DNA of 64,000 nt from Bacteroidota bacterium (GTDB lineage Bacteria > Bacteroidota > Bacteroidia > Sphingobacteriales > Sphingobacteriaceae), in assembly GCA_013288685.1 (NCBI GenBank), contig JABDBM010000007.1, forward strand, positions 1-64,000, read 5' to 3'. The translations under genes and the position numbers were made by a program. Position 1 is the first letter of the stretch; each line of letters begins with the position of its first letter. The notes below the pieces were generated by a model that was given only the letters and a program-made list of their open reading frames with translations, did not search any database and was not told the origin of the DNA. Below, piece by piece: positions 7,422 to 16,313 of the stretch.

Positions 7422-9188
7422 TTAAACTTCAGACTCTATACTAATCTTCTCCCCAATCTGCTGCCTCCACATGGCATAGTAAAGCCCTTTTTGATTGAGC
7501 AAATCATAGTGTTTTCCGGCTTCAATAATATGCCCTTTTTCCAGCACATAAATTTGATCGGCATGCATAATGGTTGATAACCGGTGGGCAATCAATATGG
7601 TAATATGATTATCCTGATCGGATACATTACGAATAGTTTCGGTAATTTCCTCTTCGGTTATAGAATCTAATGAAGAAGTTGCTTCATCAAACACCAATAT
7701 ATCCGGACGGCGCAGTAATGCCCTGGCAATGGATAAACGCTGTTTTTCACCGCCTGATACTTTAACGCCACCCTCGCCAATTACGGTGCTTAAACCTTTA
7801 TCGGCCCGGGCCAGCAGGGTTTGGCAGGCTGCACGTTGCAGTACATCCATACATTCCTCGTCGGTAGCGCCAGGGCGTACAAATTGAAGGTTTTCGCGTA
7901 TGGTGCCCGAAAACAGTTGGGTATCCTGCGTTACAAAGCCAATTTTTTCGCGCAGTTGATCCAGGTCAATTTCTTTGCTTAGCGTATTGTTGTATAATAT
8001 ATCCCCTTGCAATGGCTGATACAGGCCCACCAGCAACTTAACCAGCGTAGTTTTGCCCGAACCCGATGGCCCCACAAAAGCAATTGTTTCGCCACTGTTG
8101 GTTTCAAAACTGATATGGTTAAGCGCGTTGCGATTTGCCGTTAAATGCTTAAAGCTTACATTATCGAAGGTAAGGGTATGCACTTTTTCAAGCATTACGG
8201 GTTTTTCGGGCTTTTCATCAATAGGGGTAGAAAGGATGCCCTCAAAATTCCCCAATGATACCTGCGCCTCGCGCCACGACTGTATAACGTTGCCTAACTC
8301 CTGCAACGGATTAAACAGGAAGAACGAATAAAACAGGAACATAAAATAGCTCCCCGGTGATAGCGTGCCTTTAAAAATAAGCATCAGCAATATCACCACC
8401 ATACAGCTGCGCACAAAATTTACCGTTGTACCCTGCACAAAACTCATGCTGCGTACATACTTTACCTTCTTTAACTCCAGATCCAATATTTTATAGGTGG
8501 TATTATTTAGACGTTCTATTTCCTGCTTTACCAGTCCTAAGCTTTTTACCAGTTCAATATTTCTTAACGATTCGGTTGTTGAACCGGCGAGCGCCGTGGT
8601 TTGCGATACTATATTTTTCTGAATGGTTTTTATCCGTTTGCTAAGCGCCATACTCACAAACATAATAACCGGGATAGCGCCAAAATAAACCAGCGTCACC
8701 ATATAGTTAACCTTTAGTGAATACACTATCACAAAAACCATTCCCACCAAACTCACAAAAAGAACGCTGATAAAGGATGTGATAAATTTTTCGGAATCTA
8801 AACGGACTTTTTGCAATATACCCAGTGTTTCGCCGCTGCGCTGATCTTCAAAAACCTGGTAAGGCAGTTCAAGCGAATGCTTCAAACCGTCGGCGTACAT
8901 CTCGGCGCCAACTTTTTGGGTAATGATATTGGTAAAATAATCCTGGAAGTTTTTTGCTATACGCGATACCATAGCTGCGCCGATAGCCAACCCAACCAGG
9001 CCTAAGGAGCCATACAACTTTTGGTCGTATGTATAAAATTTATGATTAACCGGTACCATGTACAGGTCCACTATGTAACGGGTAATCAAGGGGTCGCACA
9101 GGGAAAAGCCGATATTAATACCAGCCAGAACAAGAGCGATGACAACCACCCAGCGGTGTTTTTTAAGATATGTTAGTAGTATTTTCAT
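7422..9188 (-). CDS. ABC exporter, fused permease and ATPase (MsbA/LmrA type)
   Basis: 588 residues: an N-terminal six-helix ABC_membrane domain (about 15-300) and a C-terminal ATPase. Walker A 'GPSGSGKTT', Q-loop 'GFVTQDTQLF', signature 'VSGGEKQRLS', Walker B 'DILVFDEATSS' and H-loop 'IAHRLST' are all intact. It functions as a homodimer or half-transporter heterodimer in the inner membrane; the substrate (lipid, peptide or drug) cannot be told. It is downstream of frr on the same strand but separated by a terminator, so it is likely transcribed on its own. Confidence 0.95.
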   Translation of the reverse strand: MKILLTYLKKHRWVVVIALVLAGINIGFSLCDPLITRYIVDLYMVPVNHKFYTYDQKLYGSLGLVGLAIGAAMVSRIAKNFQDYFTNIITQKVGAEMYADGLKHSLELPYQVFEDQRSGETLGILQKVRLDSEKFITSFISVLFVSLVGMVFVIVYSLKVNYMVTLVYFGAIPVIMFVSMALSKRIKTIQKNIVSQTTALAGSTTESLRNIELVKSLGLVKQEIERLNNTTYKILDLELKKVKYVRSMSFVQGTTVNFVRSCMVVILLMLIFKGTLSPGSYFMFLFYSFFLFNPLQELGNVIQSWREAQVSLGNFEGILSTPIDEKPEKPVMLEKVHTLTFDNVSFKHLTANRNALNHISFETNSGETIAFVGPSGSGKTTLVKLLVGLYQPLQGDILYNNTLSKEIDLDQLREKIGFVTQDTQLFSGTIRENLQFVRPGATDEECMDVLQRAACQTLLARADKGLSTVIGEGGVKVSGGEKQRLSIARALLRRPDILVFDEATSSLDSITEEEITETIRNVSDQDNHITILIAHRLSTIMHADQIYVLEKGHIIEAGKHYDLLNQKGLYYAMWRQQIGEKISIESEV

Positions 9189-9213
9189 ACAAATTATTGA
9201 ACTTTTATCAAAA

Positions 9214-9250
9214 ATAAAAAAAGGGAATGGCTAAGCAGCTCATTCCCTTT
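9214..9250 (-). terminator. Intrinsic terminator of frr
   Basis: AAAGGGAATG (9220-9229) pairs with CATTCCCTTT (9241-9250). Read on the minus strand the hairpin is followed by a run of T's (9211-9222), the classic intrinsic terminator pattern, directly after the frr stop codon. Confidence 0.85.
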
Positions 9251-9271
9251 AATTTGACATTTTAACTATGT

Positions 9272-9835
9272 TTAAACCGTCATAATATCTTTTTCCTTCG
9301 CTTCCGAATGAAGATCGACCTTGATGATGTAAGCATCGGTAAGTTTTTGTATCTCAGCCTCGCCGGTTTTCATTTCGTCTTCCGAAACACCTTCCGATTT
9401 TAGTTTTCTTATTTTTTCGTTGGCATCCTTACGGATATTGCGAACGGCAATTTTTCCGGTTTCAGCTTCAGCCTTTGCTTTTTTAACCAGCTCGCGGCGA
9501 CGCTCTTCGGTTAAAGGCGGCACGTTGATGCGGATAATAACGCCATCATTTTGCGGGTTTACACCTAAGTTAGCCTCTTTAATGGCTTTTTCAATTTGCG
9601 GCAGTAATGATTTTTCCCATGGTTGAATTACGATAGTACGCGCATCGGGCGTATTTACGCTTGCAACCTGGCTCAATGGGGTTGGGGTACCATAATACTC
9701 CACCACAATATCATCCAGCATTGACGGGCTGGCTTTACCAGCACGTATTTTTTGCAATTCACTTTCGCAGTGGTCAATGGCTTTGTCCATCGCAGCCCTG
9801 GCATCAGTAACTTGTTTTTTAATGAGTTCGCTCAT
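9272..9835 (-). CDS. frr: Ribosome recycling factor
   Basis: 187 residues, the usual RRF length. It matches along its whole length: 'HCESELQKIRAGKASPSML' near the N-terminus, 'ARTIVIQPWEKSLLPQIEKA' in the middle and 'VNPQNDGVIIRINVPPLTEERR' before the C-terminal helix. RRF splits post-termination ribosomes together with EF-G in the cytoplasm. The gene stands alone here, without pyrH or tsf upstream as in many bacteria; the next upstream gene is divergent. Confidence 0.98.
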   Translation of the reverse strand: MSELIKKQVTDARAAMDKAIDHCESELQKIRAGKASPSMLDDIVVEYYGTPTPLSQVASVNTPDARTIVIQPWEKSLLPQIEKAIKEANLGVNPQNDGVIIRINVPPLTEERRRELVKKAKAEAETGKIAVRNIRKDANEKIRKLKSEGVSEDEMKTGEAEIQKLTDAYIIKVDLHSEAKEKDIMTV

Positions 9836-9939
9836 TGTTTAAAGATTTTGGTGCAAAAATAGTAAAAAGTACGTTAATCCTTTCTCCAAAATTCCTGTAA
9901 TATTGCAATTGATATTGCGTCATCCAAATAACCAATAAT

Positions 9940-10167
9940 ATGAACGATCAAACAGAAAACAATAACGCCCTAACCAGCAACCCGGCGGGCCTGAGCAGCA
10001 TGGTTTTAAACATTGCTGCATCAACTTACGCTTACAACAAAATAAACAATTTGCTGCTAATGCAGTTATTAGCTAAGGCTGAAAACCGCGATTTAGAAGA
10101 GATACGCGCCAACGTTGACCGCTATGTGGCCCAGTTTACCGAAGAGTTTAAAAAGGCCAATTCATAA
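9940..10167 (+). CDS. Small hypothetical protein
   Basis: 75 residues, divergent from frr. It is predicted to be helical with a Ser/Ala-rich first half ('LSSMVLNIAASTYAYNKIN') and a charged second half ('LEEIRANVDRYVAQFTEEF'). There is no signal peptide, Cys or recognisable motif. Coding character is supported by the ATG start, ordinary codon use and clear distance from other genes, but I do not recognise the family. Confidence 0.6.
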   Translation: MNDQTENNNALTSNPAGLSSMVLNIAASTYAYNKINNLLLMQLLAKAENRDLEEIRANVDRYVAQFTEEFKKANS

Positions 10168-10181
10168 AAAGAAAAACACCT

Positions 10182-10304
10182 TTTACCACAGAGAAAACAG
10201 AGAAGGCACGGAGTACACCGAGAATAATTGCCAATATTAAATAACGCCCTTTATCAAAACTAAGCGCCCTCTGTGCATTCTTTGTATCTCTGCGGTTTCT
10301 TTTC
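10182..10304. repeat. Dispersed palindromic repeat, family A, copy 1
   Basis: The left half runs ACCACAGAGAAAACAGAG..., the right half ...CTCTGTGCATTCTTTGTATCTCTGCGG; each is an imperfect reverse complement of the other, built from CACAGAG-like units. Related copies lie at 18852-18992, 23019-23066 (half), 37735-37840, 41697-41790 and 61545-61806. All sit between co-directional genes. Confidence 0.85.
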
Positions 10305-10349
10305 TTCTTCTACATTTTTAAAGGCCGGGGCTATTCAATTTGAAACCAA

Positions 10350-11162
10350 ATGAAAACACTATTTTTTTGCCCGCGATGGGGCCAGGAGCGGGTTGAATGG
10401 GATACCTTTTTACAAAAGGTAAAACTGGCCGGCTACGATGGCGTAGAAGCCAGTTTACCTTATGATGAAGAAGAGAAATCGGCCATATTAAATGGATTAA
10501 AAAAGCATAACCTCCTGTTTATTGCCCAGCATTGGGAAACCGCCGAAAAGGATTTTGATGTGCATTGCACACAATATCGCAAAAGGCTGCTCAACCTGGC
10601 ATCAGCAAATCCGCTGTTCATCAATACGCAAACCGGTAAGGATTATTATTCTTTTGAACAAAACCGGCAATTGATTGATATGGCCTGCACGGTTTCGAAG
10701 GAAACCGGCGTAAAAATTCTGCACGAAACGCACCGGGGCAAGTTTAGCTTTGCCGCGCATATTACCAGCGAGTATCTTGCTAAAATAGATGATTTACGCA
10801 TCACCCTTGACATTTCACACTGGTGCAATACCGCCGAAACATTTCTGCATGATCAGCCCGAAGCGGTTGACCTGGCTATTAGCCGGACGGACCATATCCA
10901 TTCGCGGGTTGGCTATCCGGAAGGGCCACAAATAACTGACCCACGCGCACCGGAGTGGAAAGAGGCTTTGGATTTTCACCTGCAATGCTGGGACAAGGTT
11001 GTTGCCCTTAAACAAAAACAAAATGCCGAACTGTTAACTATTACGTCGGAATTTGGTGCACCTCCTTATTTGCCACTGCTGCCTTATACCCTTCAACCGG
11101 TGGTGAGTCAATGGGATGTAAACGTGTATATGATGGAGTTATTGAAAGAGCGCTATAAGTAA
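10350..11162 (+). CDS. Sugar phosphate isomerase/epimerase-like TIM barrel (AP endonuclease 2 superfamily)
   Basis: 270 residues. The alternating beta/alpha pattern and metal-ligand motifs of xylose-isomerase-like barrels are visible: 'GYDGVEASLPY' near the start, Glu in 'ILHETHRGK', Asp/His in 'TLDISHWCN', His in 'TDHIHSRVGYPEG' and Glu in 'TITSEFGAPPY'. These proteins isomerise or epimerise sugars or related polyols with a divalent metal. No sugar pathway genes are next to it, so the substrate is unknown. No signal peptide, hence cytoplasmic. Confidence 0.85.
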   Translation: MKTLFFCPRWGQERVEWDTFLQKVKLAGYDGVEASLPYDEEEKSAILNGLKKHNLLFIAQHWETAEKDFDVHCTQYRKRLLNLASANPLFINTQTGKDYYSFEQNRQLIDMACTVSKETGVKILHETHRGKFSFAAHITSEYLAKIDDLRITLDISHWCNTAETFLHDQPEAVDLAISRTDHIHSRVGYPEGPQITDPRAPEWKEALDFHLQCWDKVVALKQKQNAELLTITSEFGAPPYLPLLPYTLQPVVSQWDVNVYMMELLKERYK

Positions 11163-11165
11163 GTC

Positions 11166-11215
11166 TGTAGTCGAAAGTCCGAAGTAGGCGGGCTACCTGG
11201 GACTTTCGGCTTCTG
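11166..11215. terminator. Inverted repeat between convergent genes
   Basis: GTCGAAAGTCC...AGTAG and CTAC...GGACTTTCGGC form an imperfect hairpin in the 54-base gap between the isomerase and the convergent YeaQ-type gene. The perfect core is CGAAAGTCC/GGACTTTCG. It resembles other GGAAAGTCCGA-type repeats near 45.2 and 50.0-50.3 kb. Confidence 0.5.
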
Positions 11216-11216
11216 G

Positions 11217-11444
11217 CTAACTACTTTTAATCATTCGTACTATCCATACCAGTAAGATGGCACCGAGTAGGGCCGTGATAAAATAGCTAAAGGTAGGAAT
11301 GCCTAAAATAGCTCCGAGCCAGCCGCCCACCCAGCCGCCGGCCAGTCCTAATATAATATCCATGATAATGCCGTAGCCATCGCCACGCATAATTTTGCCT
11401 GCCAGAAATCCGGCGAATCCGCCTACAAGTAAATGCCAAATCAT
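11217..11444 (-). CDS. GlsB/YeaQ/YmgE-family small membrane protein
   Basis: 75 residues with three hydrophobic glycine-rich helices: 'LLVGGFAGFLAGKIMRG', 'GIIMDIILGLAGGWVGGWL' and 'ITALLGAILLVWIVRMI'. This is the transglycosylase-associated/YeaQ pattern, often induced by stress. The molecular function of the family is not established. It is convergent with the upstream isomerase gene and co-directional with the lipocalin gene. Confidence 0.88.
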   Translation of the reverse strand: MIWHLLVGGFAGFLAGKIMRGDGYGIIMDIILGLAGGWVGGWLGAILGIPTFSYFITALLGAILLVWIVRMIKSS

Positions 11445-11525
11445 AATTTTTTGTTTATAATGTATGGTTAAAGCTACACATTAATTTATACCGGAGGTAT
11501 AGTTGCAGCGCTTTTTTAAAATAAA

Positions 11526-12038
11526 TTATTGGGCCGGAAACTGTTGTGAAACCAATTTCTCCACCGGGTAGCCCATTGCCTTGCACCGGGCCACAATCTT
11601 TTCGTAAAGGGCTTTGTCCATTTCGGGTTTGCGGCTCATAATGTAAAGAAATTTGTAATCGGGATGGCCAATTACGGTGTACGAATAATCGTCGGCTAAA
11701 TCTATCACCCAATAATCCACTTTTATGGGCCATATAAATTGCGCCTTCATTTGGGAATTGTTGGTGCCCTCCACCTGGAAGATTTTCGATTTAAAGGTGT
11801 GTATCTCGGGGCTTTGGTCCTTTTTGCAGGTGGTTACTACATTATAATAACCGTTTTTGTCCCATGTATAACGGGTAACCATTTCGCGGCTGCCTTTATC
11901 AAATAGGGTGGGGATAGAATATAGACAATACCATGTTCCGCCAAAACGATTAAGATCAACACGGGCAACGGTTTTGTTAGGCAAACTGCCTGAAACCATA
12001 CTCACAAGGGCGAATATTACAACACAAACAACTTTCAT
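11526..12038 (-). CDS. Lipocalin family protein (Blc-like)
   Basis: 170 residues with a signal peptide (first ~20 residues) that lacks a lipobox, so probably periplasmic or secreted rather than a lipoprotein as in E. coli Blc. Family motifs: 'FGGTWYCLYSIP' (the GxW motif), 'VDYWVIDLADDYSYTVIG' and 'YIMSRKPEMD'. Blc-type lipocalins bind fatty acids or lysophospholipids and are linked to envelope maintenance. It is downstream of the ethylene-receptor-like kinase on the same strand, but a 243-base gap with repeats lies between them. Confidence 0.92.
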   Translation of the reverse strand: MKVVCVVIFALVSMVSGSLPNKTVARVDLNRFGGTWYCLYSIPTLFDKGSREMVTRYTWDKNGYYNVVTTCKKDQSPEIHTFKSKIFQVEGTNNSQMKAQFIWPIKVDYWVIDLADDYSYTVIGHPDYKFLYIMSRKPEMDKALYEKIVARCKAMGYPVEKLVSQQFPAQ

Positions 12039-12188
12039 AACTGATAATTTTATTATCGAATTACGAAAATGCGATGAGAAAAGATTTAGGCTGAAGGCTG
12101 CTCATAACAAAACGTAAGTTCCTTACTTACTGAGATAAGGTTTAGGGATCTTTTGTTTGATGATGCTAAGGTAGGGGTGTTTTATTAA

Positions 12189-12236
12189 TTTTTATACCGT
12201 GTTTTCACCCTTTTTTATACCGTGTTTTCACGGTAT
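12189..12236. repeat. Tandem 20-bp repeat ending in a perfect hairpin
   Basis: TTTTTATACCGTGTTTTCAC occurs at 12189-12208 and 12212-12231. The second copy runs into CGGTAT, giving ATACCGTG-TTTT-CACGGTAT, an 8-bp stem with 4-base loop (12217-12236). The core TTTATACCGTGTTT recurs in reverse orientation near 18998-19012. It may be transcription-related; nothing else is seen in 12039-12281. Confidence 0.75.
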
Positions 12237-12281
12237 TTTATTGTTTCCCCACCCGTCTTAATATGGCTGCTGCAAATAATG

Positions 12282-13901
12282 TTAAAATGTGATTTTAAAA
12301 ACGGAACCCTTCCCTAATTGGCTGTGTACCGAAATCATCCCACCCTGTGATTCAACCTGGGTTTTTACCAAAAACAAGCCAACCCCATGAGCTTCTTTAT
12401 GGGTATGGAAAGTTTTATACAATCCAAATATTTTAGATCCGTGCAAACGAAGATCAATTCCAATTCCATTATCCTCGCATTCCAACACTATACGGCCGTT
12501 TTTATCCAAATATGTTCTGATTTTTATATCGGCTGCCTCCCCTTCTTTTTTATACTTAATGGCGTTCGACATCAAATTCATCAAAATGCTTTCGAGGTAT
12601 AATTTAGGAAAAAGGATTGTTTTTACCTTAAAATCGCACCTTATCCGGGCGCTGCTATTGCTAATTTCCGACTCCATAATTTCAAATAGCTTGTCGGTGA
12701 TATTCCTAAACGAAAGTTGTTCGGCCGCGACAACGCTTTCGCGGATCAGGATTGCCTGCGACAAATCATTTAATGTTGAATTTAAGCCGTGTGCAACCTT
12801 TGTAATTTTGGTAAATAATTCCCCGTTGTTATCAAGCGTATGCGTATCTACCAAATCCGTCAACAACAAGATATTGCTGGCATGGTTTCTTATATTGTGA
12901 CTAAGGATATGAGTAAAAGTTTTGAGCTGCTGATGGCTTTCAAAAAGCATCTCGTGCGATTTGTTTAGCGCATGTTCATTGTTTTTATACTTATCAATAT
13001 CCATAAACACACCCCGCAATTTGCTGATATTGCCGTGGTTGTCATAAAAGGCTTCGCCGCACGATCGTATCCATATTTCGGCGCCTTTGCCGGTTGTTAT
13101 TTGCAGCTCCAGGTCCCAGGGAGATCCCTGGTTATAGGCCCTTGAGATAGCACCGGTTAATTGCTGTCGCGATTGTTGCAAAAAGAAGGAAAACCGTCCC
13201 GGGTTATCCACGTCATAATCGCTCGCAATTTCAAAAATGTCATATATTGTTGACGAGCAGGTAACCTTTTTACTTAAAACGTCATATTCCCAACCGCCTA
13301 CTCTACCAATACGCCCGGCTTCTTTTAACAAAAACTCACTTGCTGCTAATTTTTCTTCGGCAATTTTTCGCTGTTCAATTTCATGTTGCAGTTCGTCAAC
13401 AGAACGGAGTGATAACACCATGGGCATTATTTTATAAAGCGCATATAGGGTTATCATGGAAACCACCCCGGTAAAAAACCGCACCAATGCACTTAGCCGG
13501 TAGGCGGGCCACCAAAATATAAATGCATCCAGCAAGTGGGTTGTACCGCATAAAATAATAAAGGCGCCAAACAACCAAATAATTTTTGGAAACGGTATAT
13601 CGTGCCGCCTGGTAAGCATCCGTGCCAACAAAACGGGGATAGCGTAATAGGACGCAAATATCAACAAGTCGGAAGCGATATAAAGCCATCCATGAAAATC
13701 GGACCAGGTGCCGCAATGCCAGCGCGCCGGCCAGTCGCTGGTATCAAAAAGATGCGAAAAAAAGTGGCTTATTTGCGAAGAGAGTGGCTGCCGGGCAACA
13801 GTTATAGGATTTGCCCTGCAAGCCGGACCGCAAACAGCAACTTTTTGCGAAATGGAATGGGGTGAAATTAACGATGCTGCAACCCTAAGCGTATCCGTCA
13901 T
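12282..13901 (-). CDS. Ethylene-receptor-like sensor histidine kinase (EBD-PAS-HK)
   Basis: 539 residues. Residues ~68-160 hold three membrane helices matching the ethylene-binding domain of plant ETR1. Asp78, Tyr85, Ile88, Pro89, Ile115, Cys118 and His122 line up with ETR1 Asp25, Tyr32, Ile35, Pro36, Ile62, Cys65 and His69 at identical spacing; Cys and His bind Cu(I) in ETR1. A PAS domain (~190-303) follows, then a HisKA-like domain with 'ILSHNIRNH' (His335) and an HATPase domain ('LMNLMSNAIKY', 'DNGIGID', 'GVGLFLVK'). No receiver domain is attached and no regulator gene is adjacent. The ~65 residues before the domain are of unknown role. Ligand binding is inferred, not shown. Confidence 0.9.
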   Translation of the reverse strand: MTDTLRVAASLISPHSISQKVAVCGPACRANPITVARQPLSSQISHFFSHLFDTSDWPARWHCGTWSDFHGWLYIASDLLIFASYYAIPVLLARMLTRRHDIPFPKIIWLFGAFIILCGTTHLLDAFIFWWPAYRLSALVRFFTGVVSMITLYALYKIMPMVLSLRSVDELQHEIEQRKIAEEKLAASEFLLKEAGRIGRVGGWEYDVLSKKVTCSSTIYDIFEIASDYDVDNPGRFSFFLQQSRQQLTGAISRAYNQGSPWDLELQITTGKGAEIWIRSCGEAFYDNHGNISKLRGVFMDIDKYKNNEHALNKSHEMLFESHQQLKTFTHILSHNIRNHASNILLLTDLVDTHTLDNNGELFTKITKVAHGLNSTLNDLSQAILIRESVVAAEQLSFRNITDKLFEIMESEISNSSARIRCDFKVKTILFPKLYLESILMNLMSNAIKYKKEGEAADIKIRTYLDKNGRIVLECEDNGIGIDLRLHGSKIFGLYKTFHTHKEAHGVGLFLVKTQVESQGGMISVHSQLGKGSVFKITF

Positions 13902-14119
13902 TTTAATTTATGTTAACAATATATTGCTTTTGTATCATAAAATATTGCCATGCCCGATGAAGTAAAAACGAGGTACTATCCGCACTTTTTTTCAAATATC
14001 GCTAATGAAGTTCTATTTTTTTTATGTTTTATTAAAAGCGTAATAGTTCAGCTACCTAAAGCCATTCCAAATTGCGAAAATATTAGTTCTATATAATATG
14101 CCCGGGTTGCGAAATAATA

Positions 14120-14127
14120 TAAATTTG
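14120..14127 (+). promoter_or_regulatory. Possible -7 box TAAATTTG of the P1 peptidase gene
   Basis: An exact match to the Bacteroidota -7 consensus TAnnTTTG lies 43 bases before the ATG. No TTG was found at the expected 17-23 base distance upstream, so only half of the promoter is supported. Confidence 0.4.
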
Positions 14128-14170
14128 ATTTGGGATTAAAGCACATCCTTTTACGCCACAAATAACCTGT

Positions 14171-15310
14171 ATGATTAAACACTTTTTACCGTTGTTAATA
14201 ATTTTATTTATGCGGGCCGAAGCCCAAAGCCAGCCCAAAAGGGCGCGTGATTTGGGCATACCATTTGAAGGAACGCCCGGCAAATACAACGCGATTACCG
14301 ATGTTGCCGGCGTATTAGTTGGTTATAAAACCCTGATAAGCGGGCAGGGTAAGTTGGTGGTTGGCAAAGGGCCGGTGCGAACCGGCATTACCGCAATTTT
14401 GCCGAAAGGTTTTACTAACGACACCGTAGCTGCGGCTTATTTTGTGCTAAACGGTGATGGCGAAATGACCGGCCTGGCCTCGGTTGAAGACTATGGGTAT
14501 TATTACGGTCCGCTGGGTATAACCAACACTAACAGCGTGGGCGTGGTACGGGATGCTATTGGCGCCTGGAATATTAAACACTTTTCTACCGGCAATGCCG
14601 ATGATTTTGCTTTCGGCCTGCCGGTTGTAGCCGAAACATTTGACGGAGGGCTAAATGATATCGACGGTTTGCACGTTTCCAAACAGGATGTTTGGGACGC
14701 GCTGGATTCGGCAAGCACCGGGCAGATAAAAGAAGGGAATGTTGGGGGTGGCACCGGGATGCGCTTGTTCCATTTTAAAGGCGGCACAGGTACATCGTCG
14801 CGGGTTATTAATGTTAAGGGTAAGGATTATACGGTGGGCGTATTGGTACAGGCGAATTTTGGCAATCGTGAAGATTTGATGGTGGCCGGTGTACCTGTTG
14901 GCAGGGAAATAAGAGACCTGGAACCCATTTATAACCAGCAAAAAGACGGGTCCATTATTGTAATTATTGCTACCGACGCGCCGCTGCTGCCATCGCAATT
15001 AAAGCAATTGGCCAAACGGGCAACTATTGGTATAGCCCGCACCGGCGGCTTTGGCTACAATTCATCGGGCGATATATTTTTTGCTTTTAGTACCCGAACA
15101 GGGAAATTGGATAAAAACGGCCTGGAGAGTTGGAGCGCTATACCCAAGGACGATATGAATGCTCTTTACAAAGCTGTAGCACTGGCAACAGAAGAGGCTA
15201 TTATCAATACGTTGGTGGCTGCAAAAACCATGACCGGAATTAACGGAAACACCGTTTTTGAACTTCCGCGCGATAGATTAATGGAAGTGATGAAAAAGTA
15301 CAGGCACTAA
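14171..15310 (+). CDS. P1 family peptidase (DmpA/BapA type, S58), secreted
   Basis: 379 residues with an N-terminal signal peptide (cleavage near 'AEAQSQ'). Family motifs include 'RARDLGIPFEGTPGKYNAITDV', 'EDYGYYYGPLGITNTNSVG' and 'IIVIIATDAPLLPSQLKQLA'. Gly260-Ser261 in 'QKDGSIIV' fits the autocleavage site that exposes the N-terminal Ser nucleophile in DmpA. Such enzymes are N-terminal nucleophile aminopeptidases acting on D-amino acid, beta-amino acid or small peptide substrates. The signal peptide implies a periplasmic location. Specificity cannot be read from sequence. Confidence 0.93.
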   Translation: MIKHFLPLLIILFMRAEAQSQPKRARDLGIPFEGTPGKYNAITDVAGVLVGYKTLISGQGKLVVGKGPVRTGITAILPKGFTNDTVAAAYFVLNGDGEMTGLASVEDYGYYYGPLGITNTNSVGVVRDAIGAWNIKHFSTGNADDFAFGLPVVAETFDGGLNDIDGLHVSKQDVWDALDSASTGQIKEGNVGGGTGMRLFHFKGGTGTSSRVINVKGKDYTVGVLVQANFGNREDLMVAGVPVGREIRDLEPIYNQQKDGSIIVIIATDAPLLPSQLKQLAKRATIGIARTGGFGYNSSGDIFFAFSTRTGKLDKNGLESWSAIPKDDMNALYKAVALATEEAIINTLVAAKTMTGINGNTVFELPRDRLMEVMKKYRH

Positions 15311-15314
15311 CCGC

Positions 15315-15500
15315 TTAAACGTGATGAAATTTTTGACGCTCCTCGTCGGAAAGGACAAGGTAATGTGTTTTTAAACATTTGGCGCAAAAATATGCCCTTA
15401 TAGGGATAATATGTGACATTGGCCGCAAAAACCACCCACGCGGTTTTTCGTAGTGGAACTCCGTAGAACATTTAGGACACCTTAATGTTTGTTTATTCAT
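15315..15500 (-). CDS. Small zinc-ribbon-like protein
   Basis: 61 residues with two CxxC pairs, 'CPKCSTEFHY' and 'CAKCLKTHY', spaced 27 residues apart, the geometry of a zinc ribbon. A basic/aromatic stretch lies between ('PRGWFLRPMSHIIPIRAYF'). There is no other domain. It is convergent with the P1 peptidase, with only 4 bases between the stop codons. Function unknown; short zinc ribbons may bind nucleic acid or protein. Confidence 0.7.
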   Translation of the reverse strand: MNKQTLRCPKCSTEFHYEKPRGWFLRPMSHIIPIRAYFCAKCLKTHYLVLSDEERQKFHHV

Positions 15501-15701
15501 TTTAATAAAAAGTTATACGCCCTAAAAATTCATCAAATCAATAAACAAAGTTCTAAAAGTAATGTTTTAAAAAAATTTCCTGTCCACAGTAACGATTTAT
15601 TTACAAACATTTTAAAGCTAACGATCCACATTTAATCTGACTCCCAACAATTTAACCATTAAAAATTTTACGCTTTTATAGTATTTGTTTCGGCGGAATT
15701 G

Positions 15702-15709
15702 TATATTTG
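15702..15709 (+). promoter_or_regulatory. Possible -7 box TATATTTG of the CBS-domain gene
   Basis: An exact TAnnTTTG match, with TTTG at 15684-15687 as a possible -33 element (14-base gap, shorter than usual). Transcription would begin near 15715, downstream of a possible TTG start at 15707, so translation most likely begins at ATG 15743. Confidence 0.45.
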
Positions 15710-15742
15710 GTAAAGCCAATTCACCCAATTTTCCTGATTACT

Positions 15743-16171
15743 ATGAAAAAAGTTTCCAACATCCTTGCCCGCAAGGGAAGTACAGTTGTCGCTATTGACG
15801 GCGGCACTACTGTTTTAGACGCATTGAAGCTAATGTCTGATAAAAATATAGGCTCAGTGGTAATTACCGAAGATGATGCCTATGCGGGTTTACTTACCGA
15901 ACGCGACTACGCCCGTAAAGTAATATTGCAGGGCAAATCATCCTTAGAAACACAGGTGAGGGAAATTATGAGCACCGGCCTGCCCCGCATACTACCCGAC
16001 AACTCGATAGAAACCTGTATGCACATCATGAGCGAAAGTAATATCCGCTACCTCCCCGTTTTTCGCGACGATCATCTTTGCGGGATAATTTCTATCAGCG
16101 ACGTGGTACGGGAAACCATCCAGTCGCACGAGGAAACGATAGAGCATTTGAAGAGTTATATACACTCTTAG
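15743..16171 (+). CDS. Tandem CBS-domain protein
   Basis: 142 residues, two CBS motifs and nothing else. The first holds 'IGSVVITEDDAYAGLLTERDYARKV', the second 'YLPVFRDDHLCGIISISDVV'. The 'TERDYARKV' motif is typical of stand-alone CBS pairs that bind adenine nucleotides and modulate partner proteins. The start was taken as ATG 15743 because an upstream in-frame TTG (15707) overlaps the promoter box. No obvious partner gene is nearby. Confidence 0.92.
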   Translation: MKKVSNILARKGSTVVAIDGGTTVLDALKLMSDKNIGSVVITEDDAYAGLLTERDYARKVILQGKSSLETQVREIMSTGLPRILPDNSIETCMHIMSESNIRYLPVFRDDHLCGIISISDVVRETIQSHEETIEHLKSYIHS

Positions 16172-16313
16172 GATTTGGGATTTTGGATTTGAGAGAATGG
16201 GGTATATTTTTTAGTTCCCCCGTGAGTTTAAGTTAACCCATAAAATTCAATTAGTCTGCAAAATAGCTAATTCACAATAGTTCCGATGGAAGAAACCCTC
16301 TTCGTTGTGTCAG

